Below are positions 8,725-16,497 of a DNA stretch of 64,000 bases, piece after piece. Under the pieces are notes generated by a model. That model made no database searches and was not told where the DNA came from. It saw only the letters and a program-made list of their open reading frames with translations. A program made the translations under genes and the position numbers. The stretch comes from Rhodoplanes serenus (lineage in GTDB: Bacteria; Pseudomonadota; Alphaproteobacteria; Rhizobiales; Xanthobacteraceae): positions 24,976 through 88,975 of the forward strand of contig CAMDFO010000013.1 in the NCBI GenBank assembly GCA_945897515.1, given 5' to 3'. The number at the start of each line of letters is the position of its first letter. The stretch's first letter is position 1.

Positions 8725-9012
8725 CTACCAGCGCTTCGTTTTGATGTTGTGGACGTGGACGTGATCGCCCTTGCCGATCTTGGCCTTGGCGATGCCGACG
8801 TCCTGGCCGTATTTCCAGATCGTGTCGCCCTTCTTGATGTCGGAAAGCGCGACCTTGTGCCCGATCGGTACGTCCATCTTGGATTTCAGCTTGAACGACG
8901 AGTTGTCGGCGGTCACGACGCAAAGCATGTCGGTGCCCTTCTTGAGGCCCTCGATGACGACGACGCCGACCGTGTCTTTCTTGTCGTGAACCAGGAGATG
9001 TGGAGTTGCCAT
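8725..9012 (-). CDS. UxaA-family small subunit, SAF domain, SuyA-like
   Basis: Small subunit of 95 residues with the family's SAF-type beta fold. Visible segments are LLVHDKKDTVGVVVIEGLKKG, the nucleophile-side stretch DVPIGHKVALSDIKKGDTIWKYG, and a C-terminal DHVHVHNIK, which is the conserved end of this domain (V-H-V-H-N). Length is right for SuyA (about 95 residues). It is the first gene of the reverse-strand set. The partner gene follows after 126 bp that hold a palindromic repeat, and the NHL gene diverges upstream. Confidence 0.75.
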   Translation of the reverse strand: MATPHLLVHDKKDTVGVVVIEGLKKGTDMLCVVTADNSSFKLKSKMDVPIGHKVALSDIKKGDTIWKYGQDVGIAKAKIGKGDHVHVHNIKTKRW

Positions 9013-9227
9013 GCGTTTTCGATCCCGGCAGGAAAGGAGAAGGATTTTCTATAGGACAGAATGGCAGGGAGTCGAGCGGGTGATGCGGTTTTCCCGGAAC
9101 ACCCGATGCGGACGGTCTTGGATCGGCGTAGGCTTTCCCCAAAATCGTGTACTCGGGGGGAGACGCCGCACCACCTTTCCCGATCGTGCTGGTAAGCTTG
9201 CTTGTCTCACACCCCGACTGGAAGCCA

Positions 9228-10097
9228 ATGGCCCGACCGCCGCTCGATTACATCGCCGTTCCTGAATCCTTCAAATTGCCTGAAGGCATGAACTTCGGCG
9301 GCACCTCGGGCATCGCGATCAACTCCAAGGGCAATCTGTTCGTGTTGCATCGCGGTCCGAAGCCGCTGATGGAGTTTGATCCCGACGGCAATTTCATCCG
9401 CGGCTGGGGCGACGGCCTGTTCGACCGCCCGCACGGGCTGAGGATCGACGCGGACGACAACATTTGGGCGACCGATGTTGCCTCCCACATCGCCTACAGA
9501 TTCAATCCATCAAGCCGGATCGACATGGTGCTCGGCGTGAAGGGCCGCGCGGGCGAGATGCACGATTACGGGCATCTGCGGCTCTTCAACGAGCCGAGCG
9601 AGGTGGTGGTCGGCCCGACTGGCGACATGTATGTGCTTCAGGGTCACGGCAAGGCCGAGGGGCGCATTATCAAGTTCGACCGGGACGGCAATTTCATCAA
9701 GGCATGGGGCAAGACCGGCACGGCGCCCGGCGAGTTCAACATTCCGCATTCGCTGGTGTTCGACGCGCAGGGATTGCTCTACGTGGCCGACCGCAGCAAC
9801 GCGCGCATCCAGGTCTTCGATCCCGGCGGCAACTACGTCCGCGAATGGAGCCAGCCTGGCACGCCGTGCGGCCTGTTCATGACGCCCGACCAGCACATCT
9901 GGCTGGCGCACGGGCATACCGGGGAGATCATGAAGCTCGATCTGCATGGCAATGTGCTCGGCATGATTGCCGGATCGGGGCAAGGCAAGACGCTTGGCCG
10001 CTATGGCGAGGCGCATTACATCGCGGTCAGCAGGCGCGGCGAGGTGTTTGTCGCGGACACGTTGAACTGGCGTGTGCAAAAGTATGTCAGGAAATAG
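9228..10097 (+). CDS. NHL-repeat beta-propeller protein
   Basis: 289 residues built of NHL repeats, for example GTSGIAINSKGNLFVLHRGP, FDRPHGLRIDADDNIWATD, FNEPSEVVVGPTGDMYVLQG and FNIPHSLVFDAQGLLYVADR. The repeats resemble those of peptidyl-alpha-hydroxyglycine amidating lyase-like proteins common in soil bacteria. There is no clear signal peptide with the ATG at 9228; a GTG at 9147 would add a short hydrophobic stretch (FPIVLVSLLVS), so export cannot be excluded. Binding partner and reaction are unknown. It diverges from the SuyA-like gene across 215 bp. Confidence 0.75.
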   Translation: MARPPLDYIAVPESFKLPEGMNFGGTSGIAINSKGNLFVLHRGPKPLMEFDPDGNFIRGWGDGLFDRPHGLRIDADDNIWATDVASHIAYRFNPSSRIDMVLGVKGRAGEMHDYGHLRLFNEPSEVVVGPTGDMYVLQGHGKAEGRIIKFDRDGNFIKAWGKTGTAPGEFNIPHSLVFDAQGLLYVADRSNARIQVFDPGGNYVREWSQPGTPCGLFMTPDQHIWLAHGHTGEIMKLDLHGNVLGMIAGSGQGKTLGRYGEAHYIAVSRRGEVFVADTLNWRVQKYVRK

Positions 10098-10117
10098 TTT
10101 CGTCGAAATGAGCGGCG

Positions 10118-10963
10118 CTAATCCAACTTGAACCCCTTGCCCCGCACAAACCCACCGAAGTCCGGACGCTGCGGCACGCCGTATTGCCGCGCCTTGTCCT
10201 CCGACCAGCCGTAGAACGCGGCCTCGCCCCAGCGCGCCGGATCGCGCGGATTGCGATACGGGAAGATGGCGTGTCGCCTGCGGTCGTACTCGTCGATGCG
10301 CTGCGCAAGGTCGCCCTCGTCGTAGGTGTCTTCATGCACGGTGCTCGGCAGTCCGAGCCGCGCGCTGATGTAACCCTTCTCCGCCGGCCAGCCGACGCAC
10401 AGCCCGCACACCGGGAAGACGCGCTGTGGCAGCTTCAGCAGATCGCTCACCTTGGCGGAATGATCGCGCAGCACACTGATCGGGCAGGTGCCGAGGCCCA
10501 CGGCGTCGGCCGCGCGCAGGAACGTCGCCAGCACGATCCCGGAATCGACGGCGGCGTTGAAGAACTGGTCGAGGTGATCGTTGGGGAACGGCTTGCCGCG
10601 CATTTTCGCGATTTCCGGTAGCCGGCGTCCGTTGGCCAGGATCACCAGGAATGCCGGCGCCTTCTCCACCCACGGCTGGTCCGGCAGCCAGCCGGCGATG
10701 ATTTTCCGCTTCGCCGGATCGCGGACAATGAGGACGTCGCATTGCTGCAGATCGCTCTTGCTCGGCGCCGAAAGGGCAACCGCGCACAACGTGCGAAGCA
10801 GCGCCGGGTCGATGTCCTTGTCGAGATAGCGCCGGTGCACCTTGCGGCTCGCCATCGCGGCCAGCTCGGAAAGGCCGGACAGGTTCTCGTCGACGGCGAA
10901 TTCTTCGCCGAAGCGCTGCTGCAGCGCATCGCTGACGGCCTTTGCGGAGCGAGAGTCTGCCAT
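10118..10963 (-). CDS. Nitroreductase-family FMN oxidoreductase
   Basis: Likely an FMN- and NAD(P)H-dependent oxidoreductase of about 281 residues. The N-terminal RKVHRRYLDKDIDPALLRTL corresponds to the family's S/R-R-R-xY flavin contact. ALSAPSKSDLQQCDVLIV follows, then FFNAAVDSGIVLATFLRAADAVGLGTCPIS, the dimer/flavin helix. The C-terminal tail (AAFYGWSEDKARQYGVPQRP) is longer than in small nitroreductases. The start could be 10996 (MMTINQ) or the ATG at 10963 (MADSRS); both have weak ribosome sites. It is convergent with the NHL gene. Confidence 0.75.
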   Translation of the reverse strand: MADSRSAKAVSDALQQRFGEEFAVDENLSGLSELAAMASRKVHRRYLDKDIDPALLRTLCAVALSAPSKSDLQQCDVLIVRDPAKRKIIAGWLPDQPWVEKAPAFLVILANGRRLPEIAKMRGKPFPNDHLDQFFNAAVDSGIVLATFLRAADAVGLGTCPISVLRDHSAKVSDLLKLPQRVFPVCGLCVGWPAEKGYISARLGLPSTVHEDTYDEGDLAQRIDEYDRRRHAIFPYRNPRDPARWGEAAFYGWSEDKARQYGVPQRPDFGGFVRGKGFKLD

Positions 10964-11004
10964 TGTTGATCGTTCCGGCTGGTTGATTGTCATCAATCAT
11001 TCCA

Positions 11005-11089
11005 CGTCATGGCCGGGCTTGTCCCGGCCATCCACGACTTGCTTTGCTGTGCAAAGACGTGGATGCCCGGCACAAGGCCGGGCATGACG
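11005..11089. repeat. Intergenic palindrome, GTCATGGCCGGGCTTG family, copy 1
   Basis: Arms CGTCATGGCCGGGCTTG and CAAGGCCGGGCATGACG, with inner ATCCACG / CGTGGAT and a short loop. It lies between the divergent nitroreductase and TauE genes. A second copy is at 27872. Confidence 0.9.
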
Positions 11090-11124
11090 CCTATAGAATT
11101 GCCGCCTGAAATATTGAAAGACCG

Positions 11125-11877
11125 ATGTTAACCGATCCCGCGCTCTTGGCAGTCCTTGGGTGGCAAACCCTGGCCATCGTATGCCTCGGCGGGTTCCTCG
11201 GCGGTATGGCGTCGGGAGCCGCGGGCTTTGCCTACGGCATGGTCGCGTCGACGATCTGGCTGCACGCGATCGATCCGCTGCATATGGCGATGCTGGTGGT
11301 GTCCGGCGGCATGATCATCCAGACCCGGCTGGTCTGGAGGATGCGCCGTTCGATTGACGGCAAGCGGCTGGCGCCGTTCGTGATTGCGGGCTTGGCCGGC
11401 GTCCCGATCGGCGTCGCGCTGGTGGTGAAAACCGATCCCGGCGCGGTGCGGTTCTGGCTGGCGTTGTTCCTGACGACCTACGGACTCTATGCGCTGCTGG
11501 CGCCGCGGCTGCCGCGCATCGAGGGCGGCGGCAAGGCAGCCGACGCCGTCGCCGGGTTCCTCGGTGGCGTGGGCGGCGGGCTTGCCGGACTGTCGGGCAT
11601 CGCGCCGGCAATCTGGACGCAACTTCGCGGCTGGCCGAAGGACATGGCGCGCGGCGTATTCCAGCCGTTCATCATGGTGATGCATGTCGCGACGCTGCTG
11701 CTGATCGGCGCGTTCGCGTTCGATCTGTTCGCGGTGGTGCTGTTCATCGCGGTCGCGCCCGCCACGCTGCTGGGCGGGTGGGTCGGCTGGATGATCTACG
11801 GCAAGCTCAGCGAGCGGCAGTTCCAGCAGATGTTCGCGGGCATGATGGTGGTTTCGGGCGTGCTGCTGATGCTCTAG
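11125..11877 (+). CDS. TauE/SafE family membrane exporter (sulfite exporter type)
   Basis: Inner-membrane protein of 250 residues with about eight hydrophobic helices and the two-fold layout of the DUF81 family: GGFLGGMASGAAGFAYGM in the first half and FLGGVGGGLAGLSGIAPAIW in the second. Members export sulfite in C2/C3 sulfonate degraders (TauE), but many carry other organic anions. It lies 2 kb from the SuyAB-like/YeiH set, which strengthens a sulfur role without proving it. The truncated LysE gene follows 34 bp downstream. Confidence 0.85.
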   Translation: MLTDPALLAVLGWQTLAIVCLGGFLGGMASGAAGFAYGMVASTIWLHAIDPLHMAMLVVSGGMIIQTRLVWRMRRSIDGKRLAPFVIAGLAGVPIGVALVVKTDPGAVRFWLALFLTTYGLYALLAPRLPRIEGGGKAADAVAGFLGGVGGGLAGLSGIAPAIWTQLRGWPKDMARGVFQPFIMVMHVATLLLIGAFAFDLFAVVLFIAVAPATLLGGWVGWMIYGKLSERQFQQMFAGMMVVSGVLLML

Positions 11878-11911
11878 GAAGGCGGATGCTGGGCGCTTGG
11901 AGTGGACTGCA

Positions 11912-12259
11912 ATGTCGCTCGAAATCTATCTCGCATACGTGCTGGCCTGCTTCGTCATCACGATCATTCCGGGTCCGACCGTCACGCTGATCGTTGCCAA
12001 CAGCCTGACATACGGCACGCGCGCGGGATTGTGGAACGTCGCGGGCACGCAGCTCGGCCTCGGCCTGATGATGATGGTGCTGGTGGTCGGCCTGTCGTCG
12101 ATCATCGCCACCATGGGCATCTGGTTCGATTGGCTTCGCCTGATCGGCGCGGCCTATCTGGTCTGGCTCGGCTGGAAGCTGCTGCGTAACGAAGGCGGTG
12201 TCAGCGGGCTGTGCCTGATCGGCGGCGGGGCGTGGCTCGCCCTGACGAGGGTGCGGTGA
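11912..12259 (+). pseudogene. LysE/RhtB amino-acid exporter with internal in-frame deletion
   Basis: The N-terminus (MSLEIYLAYVLACFVITIIPGPTVTLIVANSLTYG) through LRLIGAAYLVWLGWKLLR is a standard LysE start. It then jumps directly to VSGLCLIGGGAWLALTR, the usual last helix of the family. A full member has about 205 residues; this one has 115, so roughly 90 residues (the middle helices) are missing although the frame stays open. It probably cannot form a working exporter. The junction is near 12190-12205. It could be a remodelled small membrane protein, but a decayed gene is simpler. Confidence 0.7.
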
Positions 12260-12262
12260 ATT

Positions 12263-12652
12263 CTACTGCCAGCGATTGATGCTGACGTCCTTGCCGTCGA
12301 CCTGGACCGTGACCTCCTTGGCCGCGCCGGCGCGGAGCCAGGTCTCGCAGACCTCTTCCGGCTGGGCCGCTCCGAGCGTCCGGCAAATGCGGTTGCCCTG
12401 AAGCTTCCAGGTGCCGTTGAGCGGCACCGCGCCGTGTCCGGGCACGTTCAGCGATCCGGTCAGCCTGCCGCCAGCTTCGAGATTGACCCGCCCGCTGAAC
12501 TTATTGCCGCCCTCGTTGTCGATGGAAGCGACCGACAGGCCCTTGCCGACCAGCGCCTGCATTTCAGCCGCATTGAGCGACCGCTTGGCTTGCGCGAACG
12601 CGCTGCTGCCGATCAACACCACGCCAAGCGCCGTCAATAAAAACCGAACCAT
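12263..12652 (-). CDS. Hypothetical secreted protein, 129 residues
   Basis: Starts MVRFLLTALGVVLIGSSAFAQ, a clear Sec signal peptide with cleavage after AFA. The mature part (about 108 residues) has two cysteines in RICRTLGAA and EEVCETWLR that could pair. Its pattern (LNGTWKLQGNRICRTL...EEVCETWLRAG) is seen in alphaproteobacterial periplasmic proteins of unknown function. It is convergent with the deleted LysE gene, with only 3 bases between the ends. No function assigned. Confidence 0.7.
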   Translation of the reverse strand: MVRFLLTALGVVLIGSSAFAQAKRSLNAAEMQALVGKGLSVASIDNEGGNKFSGRVNLEAGGRLTGSLNVPGHGAVPLNGTWKLQGNRICRTLGAAQPEEVCETWLRAGAAKEVTVQVDGKDVSINRWQ

Positions 12653-12756
12653 GCCCTGCTCCTGAAAATGTCTGCGCCACGCGAATCCCTACAGGACGCT
12701 AGCACGCACCCGGATCGCCCTCACTGGTCCATTGGTCCTGCCCGGCGCTACAATCC

Positions 12757-13968
12757 GTGCGCATGCAAACGCTCGACACCGACATCGTGATCGTTGGCGG
12801 CGGGGTCGCGGGCCTGTTCGCGGCGCTGTGCGCCAAACGGGCGCGTCCCGAACTCGGCGTCACGATTGCGACCAAGCATGCGCTCCGCGCGGATGCGGCG
12901 CCCGGCGATGCCGTGGGCCAGGTTGCCGGCGACGAGGCGGTCAAGCGCCGCTTCATGGCGGCGATCGAAGCGGGCCGCTGGCGCAACGACCAGGAACTGG
13001 TCTGGCGGCTTGCGAACGCCGCGGCGGTCCGGCTTCTGGAATGGCGGGAGGCGGGCGGCGCTCCAGGCTGCTTGGCGCAGTTGGTGGCTGGCGGCGTGCG
13101 CCCGTTGGAGCATCATCGCGCGTTGGACCTCATTCCGGCGGCCGACGGCGGCGGGGTCGCGGCGGTCCTGATGCTCGACACCGGCAGCGGGAAGGCCGTG
13201 CTGGTCCGGGCGCATGCGGTGCTGCTTGCGACCGGCTGCGCCGTGGCGTCGTGCGACGGCATGGCGATGGCGCTGCGCGCCGGATTGCCGCTGCGCGACA
13301 TGGACCTCGTTCAGTTCGATGGCGACGCCGCGTCCTCGTTCAACGGGGGTGTGGCGATTGCGTCCGATGGCAGCACGGCCATGCAAGGGCTTTATGCGGC
13401 CGGCGACGTGGCCGGCGGTGTGCACGGAGCGAAGCGCGTCGCCGGCAACGGTCTCGCCGGCGCTTTGGTGTTCGGTGCGGCGGCCGGCGAGAGCATGGCT
13501 GCCGCCGCAAATCCGAGCGGCGGTTTCGCCGATCCCGATCCGGCGGCGCTCGCGGAGGCGGAGCGCCGCGCCTTCGCGCCGCTCGGCCGGCGCCGCGCCG
13601 ATCTCGCCAGCGTGCGTGCAAGGCTCGCCGAGACCATGTCGGGCGATCTCGGCCCGCGCCGCGATGCCGAAGGGCTCAAACGCGCGCGGCATGCGTTGAA
13701 CAATCTCGCCGCCAGCATCGCGGCGATGGGCGTGCCCGATCCGCAGTTGCAGGACAATTCGGACTGGCAGGATCGGCTCGATCTGGAGAACCTCGTTCTG
13801 GTCAGCCACGCGATCGGCGTGGCGGCGCAGGCCGACGACTGGGACGCCGCGAAGCTGCACACCACACTGGTGCGCGCCGAGGACGAGCGGCTGGTCGCTG
13901 CAACCGAGCCGGTGGCGTTCACGCGGGTGCGTCCCGGCGAATCGCTGTTGCCGCAGGCGGCGGAATGA
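12757..13968 (+). CDS. Reduced FAD flavoprotein of the SdhA/FrdA/NadB family, capping domain missing
   Basis: 403 residues. The FAD-binding start DIVIVGGGVAGLFAALCA (residues 9-26), the second FAD motif GLYAAGDVAGGVHGAKRVAGNGLAGALVFG (211-240) and the C-terminal helical part are clear. Between MDLVQF (182-187) and SFNGGVAIASDG (194-205) the usual capping domain of about 130 residues is absent, and with it the substrate His/Arg residues. The C-terminal RxESRGxH motif and the N-terminal covalent-FAD His motif are also missing. It is therefore not a standard succinate dehydrogenase, fumarate reductase or aspartate oxidase. It heads a run with deacetylase, dehydrogenase and cupin genes. Confidence 0.75.
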   Translation: MRMQTLDTDIVIVGGGVAGLFAALCAKRARPELGVTIATKHALRADAAPGDAVGQVAGDEAVKRRFMAAIEAGRWRNDQELVWRLANAAAVRLLEWREAGGAPGCLAQLVAGGVRPLEHHRALDLIPAADGGGVAAVLMLDTGSGKAVLVRAHAVLLATGCAVASCDGMAMALRAGLPLRDMDLVQFDGDAASSFNGGVAIASDGSTAMQGLYAAGDVAGGVHGAKRVAGNGLAGALVFGAAAGESMAAAANPSGGFADPDPAALAEAERRAFAPLGRRRADLASVRARLAETMSGDLGPRRDAEGLKRARHALNNLAASIAAMGVPDPQLQDNSDWQDRLDLENLVLVSHAIGVAAQADDWDAAKLHTTLVRAEDERLVAATEPVAFTRVRPGESLLPQAAE

Positions 13969-14006
13969 CGTGATATGCGTCGTGGCCGGCAAAGAAGAGT
14001 AGTTCC

Positions 14007-14903
14007 ATGTCCAATCCCATGCTTCCGCGCGAGCGTTGCGATTTCTCGGCGATCGTCGATCGCCCGCCGCTGAAACTGCCGGGCGGCGCGCGCGTCATAT
14101 TCTGGACCATCGTGAACTACGAGGTTTGGGACATCGCCAAGCCGATGGCGCGACAGGTGATCCCTGCGCCGACCGGGCAGGCGCTGCTGCCGGATGTCCC
14201 GAACTGGAGCTGGCACGAGTACGGCATGCGGGTCGGCGCCTGGCGGTTCTACGAGCTTTACAAGAAGCTCGGCATCAAGCCTACGCTCGCCGCCAACGCA
14301 CGCATCTGCGAGGACTATCCGCGCGTCGCCGAGGAGGCGAAGAAGCAGGGCTGGGAATTCATGGGCCACTCCTACGAGCAGGGCCCGATCCACAAGGAGC
14401 CCGACCAGGCCGCCATGATCGATCGCTCGATGAATATCATCGAGAAGTTCACCGGCACGCGCCCGGTCGGCTGGCTCGGACCCGGCCTGACGCAGACGCT
14501 GGAGACTCCGGAGCTGCTGGCGAAGGCCGGCGTGAAATATATCGGCGACTGGGTCTATGACGACGAGCCGACCGTGATCAAAACGGCGAACGGGCCGTTG
14601 GTGACGCTGCCCTACACGGTGGAGCTCAACGACATCCCGATGATGATCGTGCAGCACCACGAGAGCGACTATCTGCTCAAGCGCGCGATCGACCAGTTCG
14701 ACCGGCTCTATGCGGAAGGAAAAGACCGCGCCAAGATCATGGCGCTGGCGATCCATCCCTACATCAGCGGCCAGCCACATCGGATCAAATATCTCGAAGC
14801 GATCTACGATTACGTCAACCGCTTCGACGGTGTGCTGCATTGGAACGGCGTGCAGATCCTGGACTGGTACAAATCGGTTGCCGGCAGCAAGCTGTCCGCG
14901 TAA
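14007..14903 (+). CDS. Polysaccharide-deacetylase family, PuuE/allantoinase-like hydrolase
   Basis: 298 residues of the NodB-fold carbohydrate esterase superfamily. The pattern is that of the cofactor-independent allantoinase PuuE and relatives: LPGGARVIFWTIVNYEVWDI, WSWHEYGMRVGAWRFYELYKKLGIKPTLAAN, GWEFMGHSYEQGPIHKEPDQ and GWLGPGLTQTLETPELLAKAGVKYIGDW. These relatives open cyclic amides or ureides, or remove N-acyl groups. The next gene is an Ldh-type dehydrogenase 9 bp downstream, then a cupin, so this is probably one catabolic operon. Substrate unknown. Confidence 0.8.
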   Translation: MSNPMLPRERCDFSAIVDRPPLKLPGGARVIFWTIVNYEVWDIAKPMARQVIPAPTGQALLPDVPNWSWHEYGMRVGAWRFYELYKKLGIKPTLAANARICEDYPRVAEEAKKQGWEFMGHSYEQGPIHKEPDQAAMIDRSMNIIEKFTGTRPVGWLGPGLTQTLETPELLAKAGVKYIGDWVYDDEPTVIKTANGPLVTLPYTVELNDIPMMIVQHHESDYLLKRAIDQFDRLYAEGKDRAKIMALAIHPYISGQPHRIKYLEAIYDYVNRFDGVLHWNGVQILDWYKSVAGSKLSA

Positions 14904-14912
14904 GCCCCGTTC

Positions 14913-15959
14913 ATGGCACAAGACAACATCCTGATCGGCCGCGCCGAGCTCCACGCCTTCGTCAAAGCCATCTTCGCCGCCGCCGGCTGTTCGCTCGAAC
15001 ACGCCGACGAATGGGCGAAGATGCTGATCTGGGCGAACCTGCGCGGCACCGACTCGCACGGCATCATCCGCATCCCGCGCTATATCGACCTGCTGAACGC
15101 GAAGTCGATCAACGCCAAGCCGAACATCCGCGTCGAACGCAAGACCGGCGCCGCCGTCGTGCTGGAAACCGACCGCGCGCCGGCGGCGGTCGGCATGACG
15201 CGCGCCGTGAGCGAAGCTATTCAGTGCGCGCGCGAGGCCGGCGTTGGCTGGTGCGCGGCGCGCCATACCACCCACACCGGAGCAATCGGCTACTTCGCCC
15301 AGCAGGCAGCGAATCAGGGCTTCGCCGCCATCGTCATGACGGCGTCGGGACCGATGATGATTTATCCGGGCACTAAGGTTGCGGCGGTGTCGTCCAACCC
15401 GATCGCGTTCGCTGTGCCGCGAAAGAACGGCCGGCCGTATCTGCTGGATTTCTCGACCGGTGTCGTCGCCAACGGAAAGATTATGGGCGCGGCCGACCGC
15501 GGCGAGACAATTCCGATCGGCTGGGGCGTCGACAAGGAAGGCCGCGACACCACCAATCCGAAGGCTGTCGAGAACGTGTTGCCGATGGCCGGTGCGAAGG
15601 GGGCGGGCCTGTCGTTCATGATCGAATGCCTGACCAGTCTGCTGCTGTCCGCGCCGCGCGTCGCGCCGGATCTGGAAAGCTGGGCGATCGGCGACGATCC
15701 GTTCCTCAACGGTTCGGTCATCGCCATCAATCCGGCGGCGTTCGGCGATGCCGAGATGTTCGAGCGCGAGGCGGCCCGGCTCGGTGTCGCCATGGCGGGC
15801 CTGGCCCGCGCCGACGGCGTGGACAAGATCATGCTGCCGGGCGAGCGAGGCGACGCCATCCGCGCGCAACGCGAGGCGTCGGGCATTCCTATCCCGAAAG
15901 GGACGTGGCAACGTATCGCCAAGGCCGCGCAGGCGCTGGGCGTTCCGGTGCCGGCATAA
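14913..15959 (+). CDS. Ldh-family NAD(P) dehydrogenase (malate/ureidoglycolate type), second copy
   Basis: 348 residues, a distant paralogue of the reverse-strand copy at 5.2 kb. The family block NLRGTDSHGIIRIPRYIDLL (His49, Arg53) is intact, as are the catalytic ARHTTHTGAIGYF near 117-128 and the nucleotide segment VSSNPIAFAVPRKNGRPYLLDFSTGVVANGKI. Its place behind an allantoinase-like gene and before a cupin recalls ureidoglycolate metabolism (AllD is in this family). This is a contextual inference; other 2-hydroxyacids are possible. Confidence 0.8.
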   Translation: MAQDNILIGRAELHAFVKAIFAAAGCSLEHADEWAKMLIWANLRGTDSHGIIRIPRYIDLLNAKSINAKPNIRVERKTGAAVVLETDRAPAAVGMTRAVSEAIQCAREAGVGWCAARHTTHTGAIGYFAQQAANQGFAAIVMTASGPMMIYPGTKVAAVSSNPIAFAVPRKNGRPYLLDFSTGVVANGKIMGAADRGETIPIGWGVDKEGRDTTNPKAVENVLPMAGAKGAGLSFMIECLTSLLLSAPRVAPDLESWAIGDDPFLNGSVIAINPAAFGDAEMFEREAARLGVAMAGLARADGVDKIMLPGERGDAIRAQREASGIPIPKGTWQRIAKAAQALGVPVPA

Positions 15960-15974
15960 ATCGAGGAGACGACG

Positions 15975-16355
15975 ATGGGTTTCAACAAGGGCCACATGGA
16001 ATTCACCACCCTCAATCTGAAAGAGGGTTTCCAGAACGTGCCCGGCTATCCGTGGGGCTTCACCGAGCGGATTCTCGCCGGCTCGCTCGACGAGAAGAAC
16101 AAGGTCGGCAATCGCACGCGCATCCTGCGCATCGAGCCGGGCGCCTATTCGACCGTGCCGTTCGTGCACGAGTATTGGGAAGAGGTGTTCCTGGTCGAAG
16201 GCGATCTGATCTGCGGCTCCGACGACAAGGGCCAGGGCGGCGAGCAGTTCAAGGGCCCGACCTATTGCGTGCGCCCGCCGGGTGTCCATCACGGGCCGTT
16301 CACGTCGAAGACTGGATGCTATCTGCTGGAGACGCACTACTTCGCGGAGAAGTAA
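15975..16355 (+). CDS. Cupin-domain protein, 126 residues
   Basis: Single-domain cupin. Motif 1 is IEPGAYSTVPFVHEYWEEVFLVEGDL, giving one His and a Glu as metal ligands; motif 2 is YCVRPPGVHHGPF, giving a second His. The layout resembles ChrR-type or small-molecule-binding cupins. It starts 15 bp after the dehydrogenase with a good ribosome site (GAGGAGACGACG) and ends the operon in front of a palindrome. Likely an isomerase, lyase or dioxygenase for the pathway intermediate; the reaction cannot be deduced. Confidence 0.75.
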   Translation: MGFNKGHMEFTTLNLKEGFQNVPGYPWGFTERILAGSLDEKNKVGNRTRILRIEPGAYSTVPFVHEYWEEVFLVEGDLICGSDDKGQGGEQFKGPTYCVRPPGVHHGPFTSKTGCYLLETHYFAEK

Positions 16356-16362
16356 TTCGGTC

Positions 16363-16474
16363 CGTGTCCCGGACGAGTTCGCGCGCAAGCGCGAGCGATG
16401 ATCCGGGACCCCGGTTTGATTGCGACAACAAGGAAGCTGGGTCCCGGGTCTCGCTCCGCTCGCCCGGGACACGA
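16363..16474. repeat. Intergenic palindrome, CGTGTCCCGG family, copy 3
   Basis: Opens CGTGTCCCGGACGAG and closes CTCGCCCGGGACACGAG, with inner GATCCGGGACCCCGG / CTGGGTCCCGGGTC. It separates the cupin from the TctC-hydantoinase genes on the same strand. Confidence 0.85.
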
Positions 16475-16497
16475 GAGTGCGGCACGGGGAGGCGATC

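Noticed and set aside
10985..11105. Rho-independent terminators at every palindrome
   Set aside because: Stems are strong but no U-tract follows in most copies, and several lie between genes of one strand; I describe them as repeats instead.
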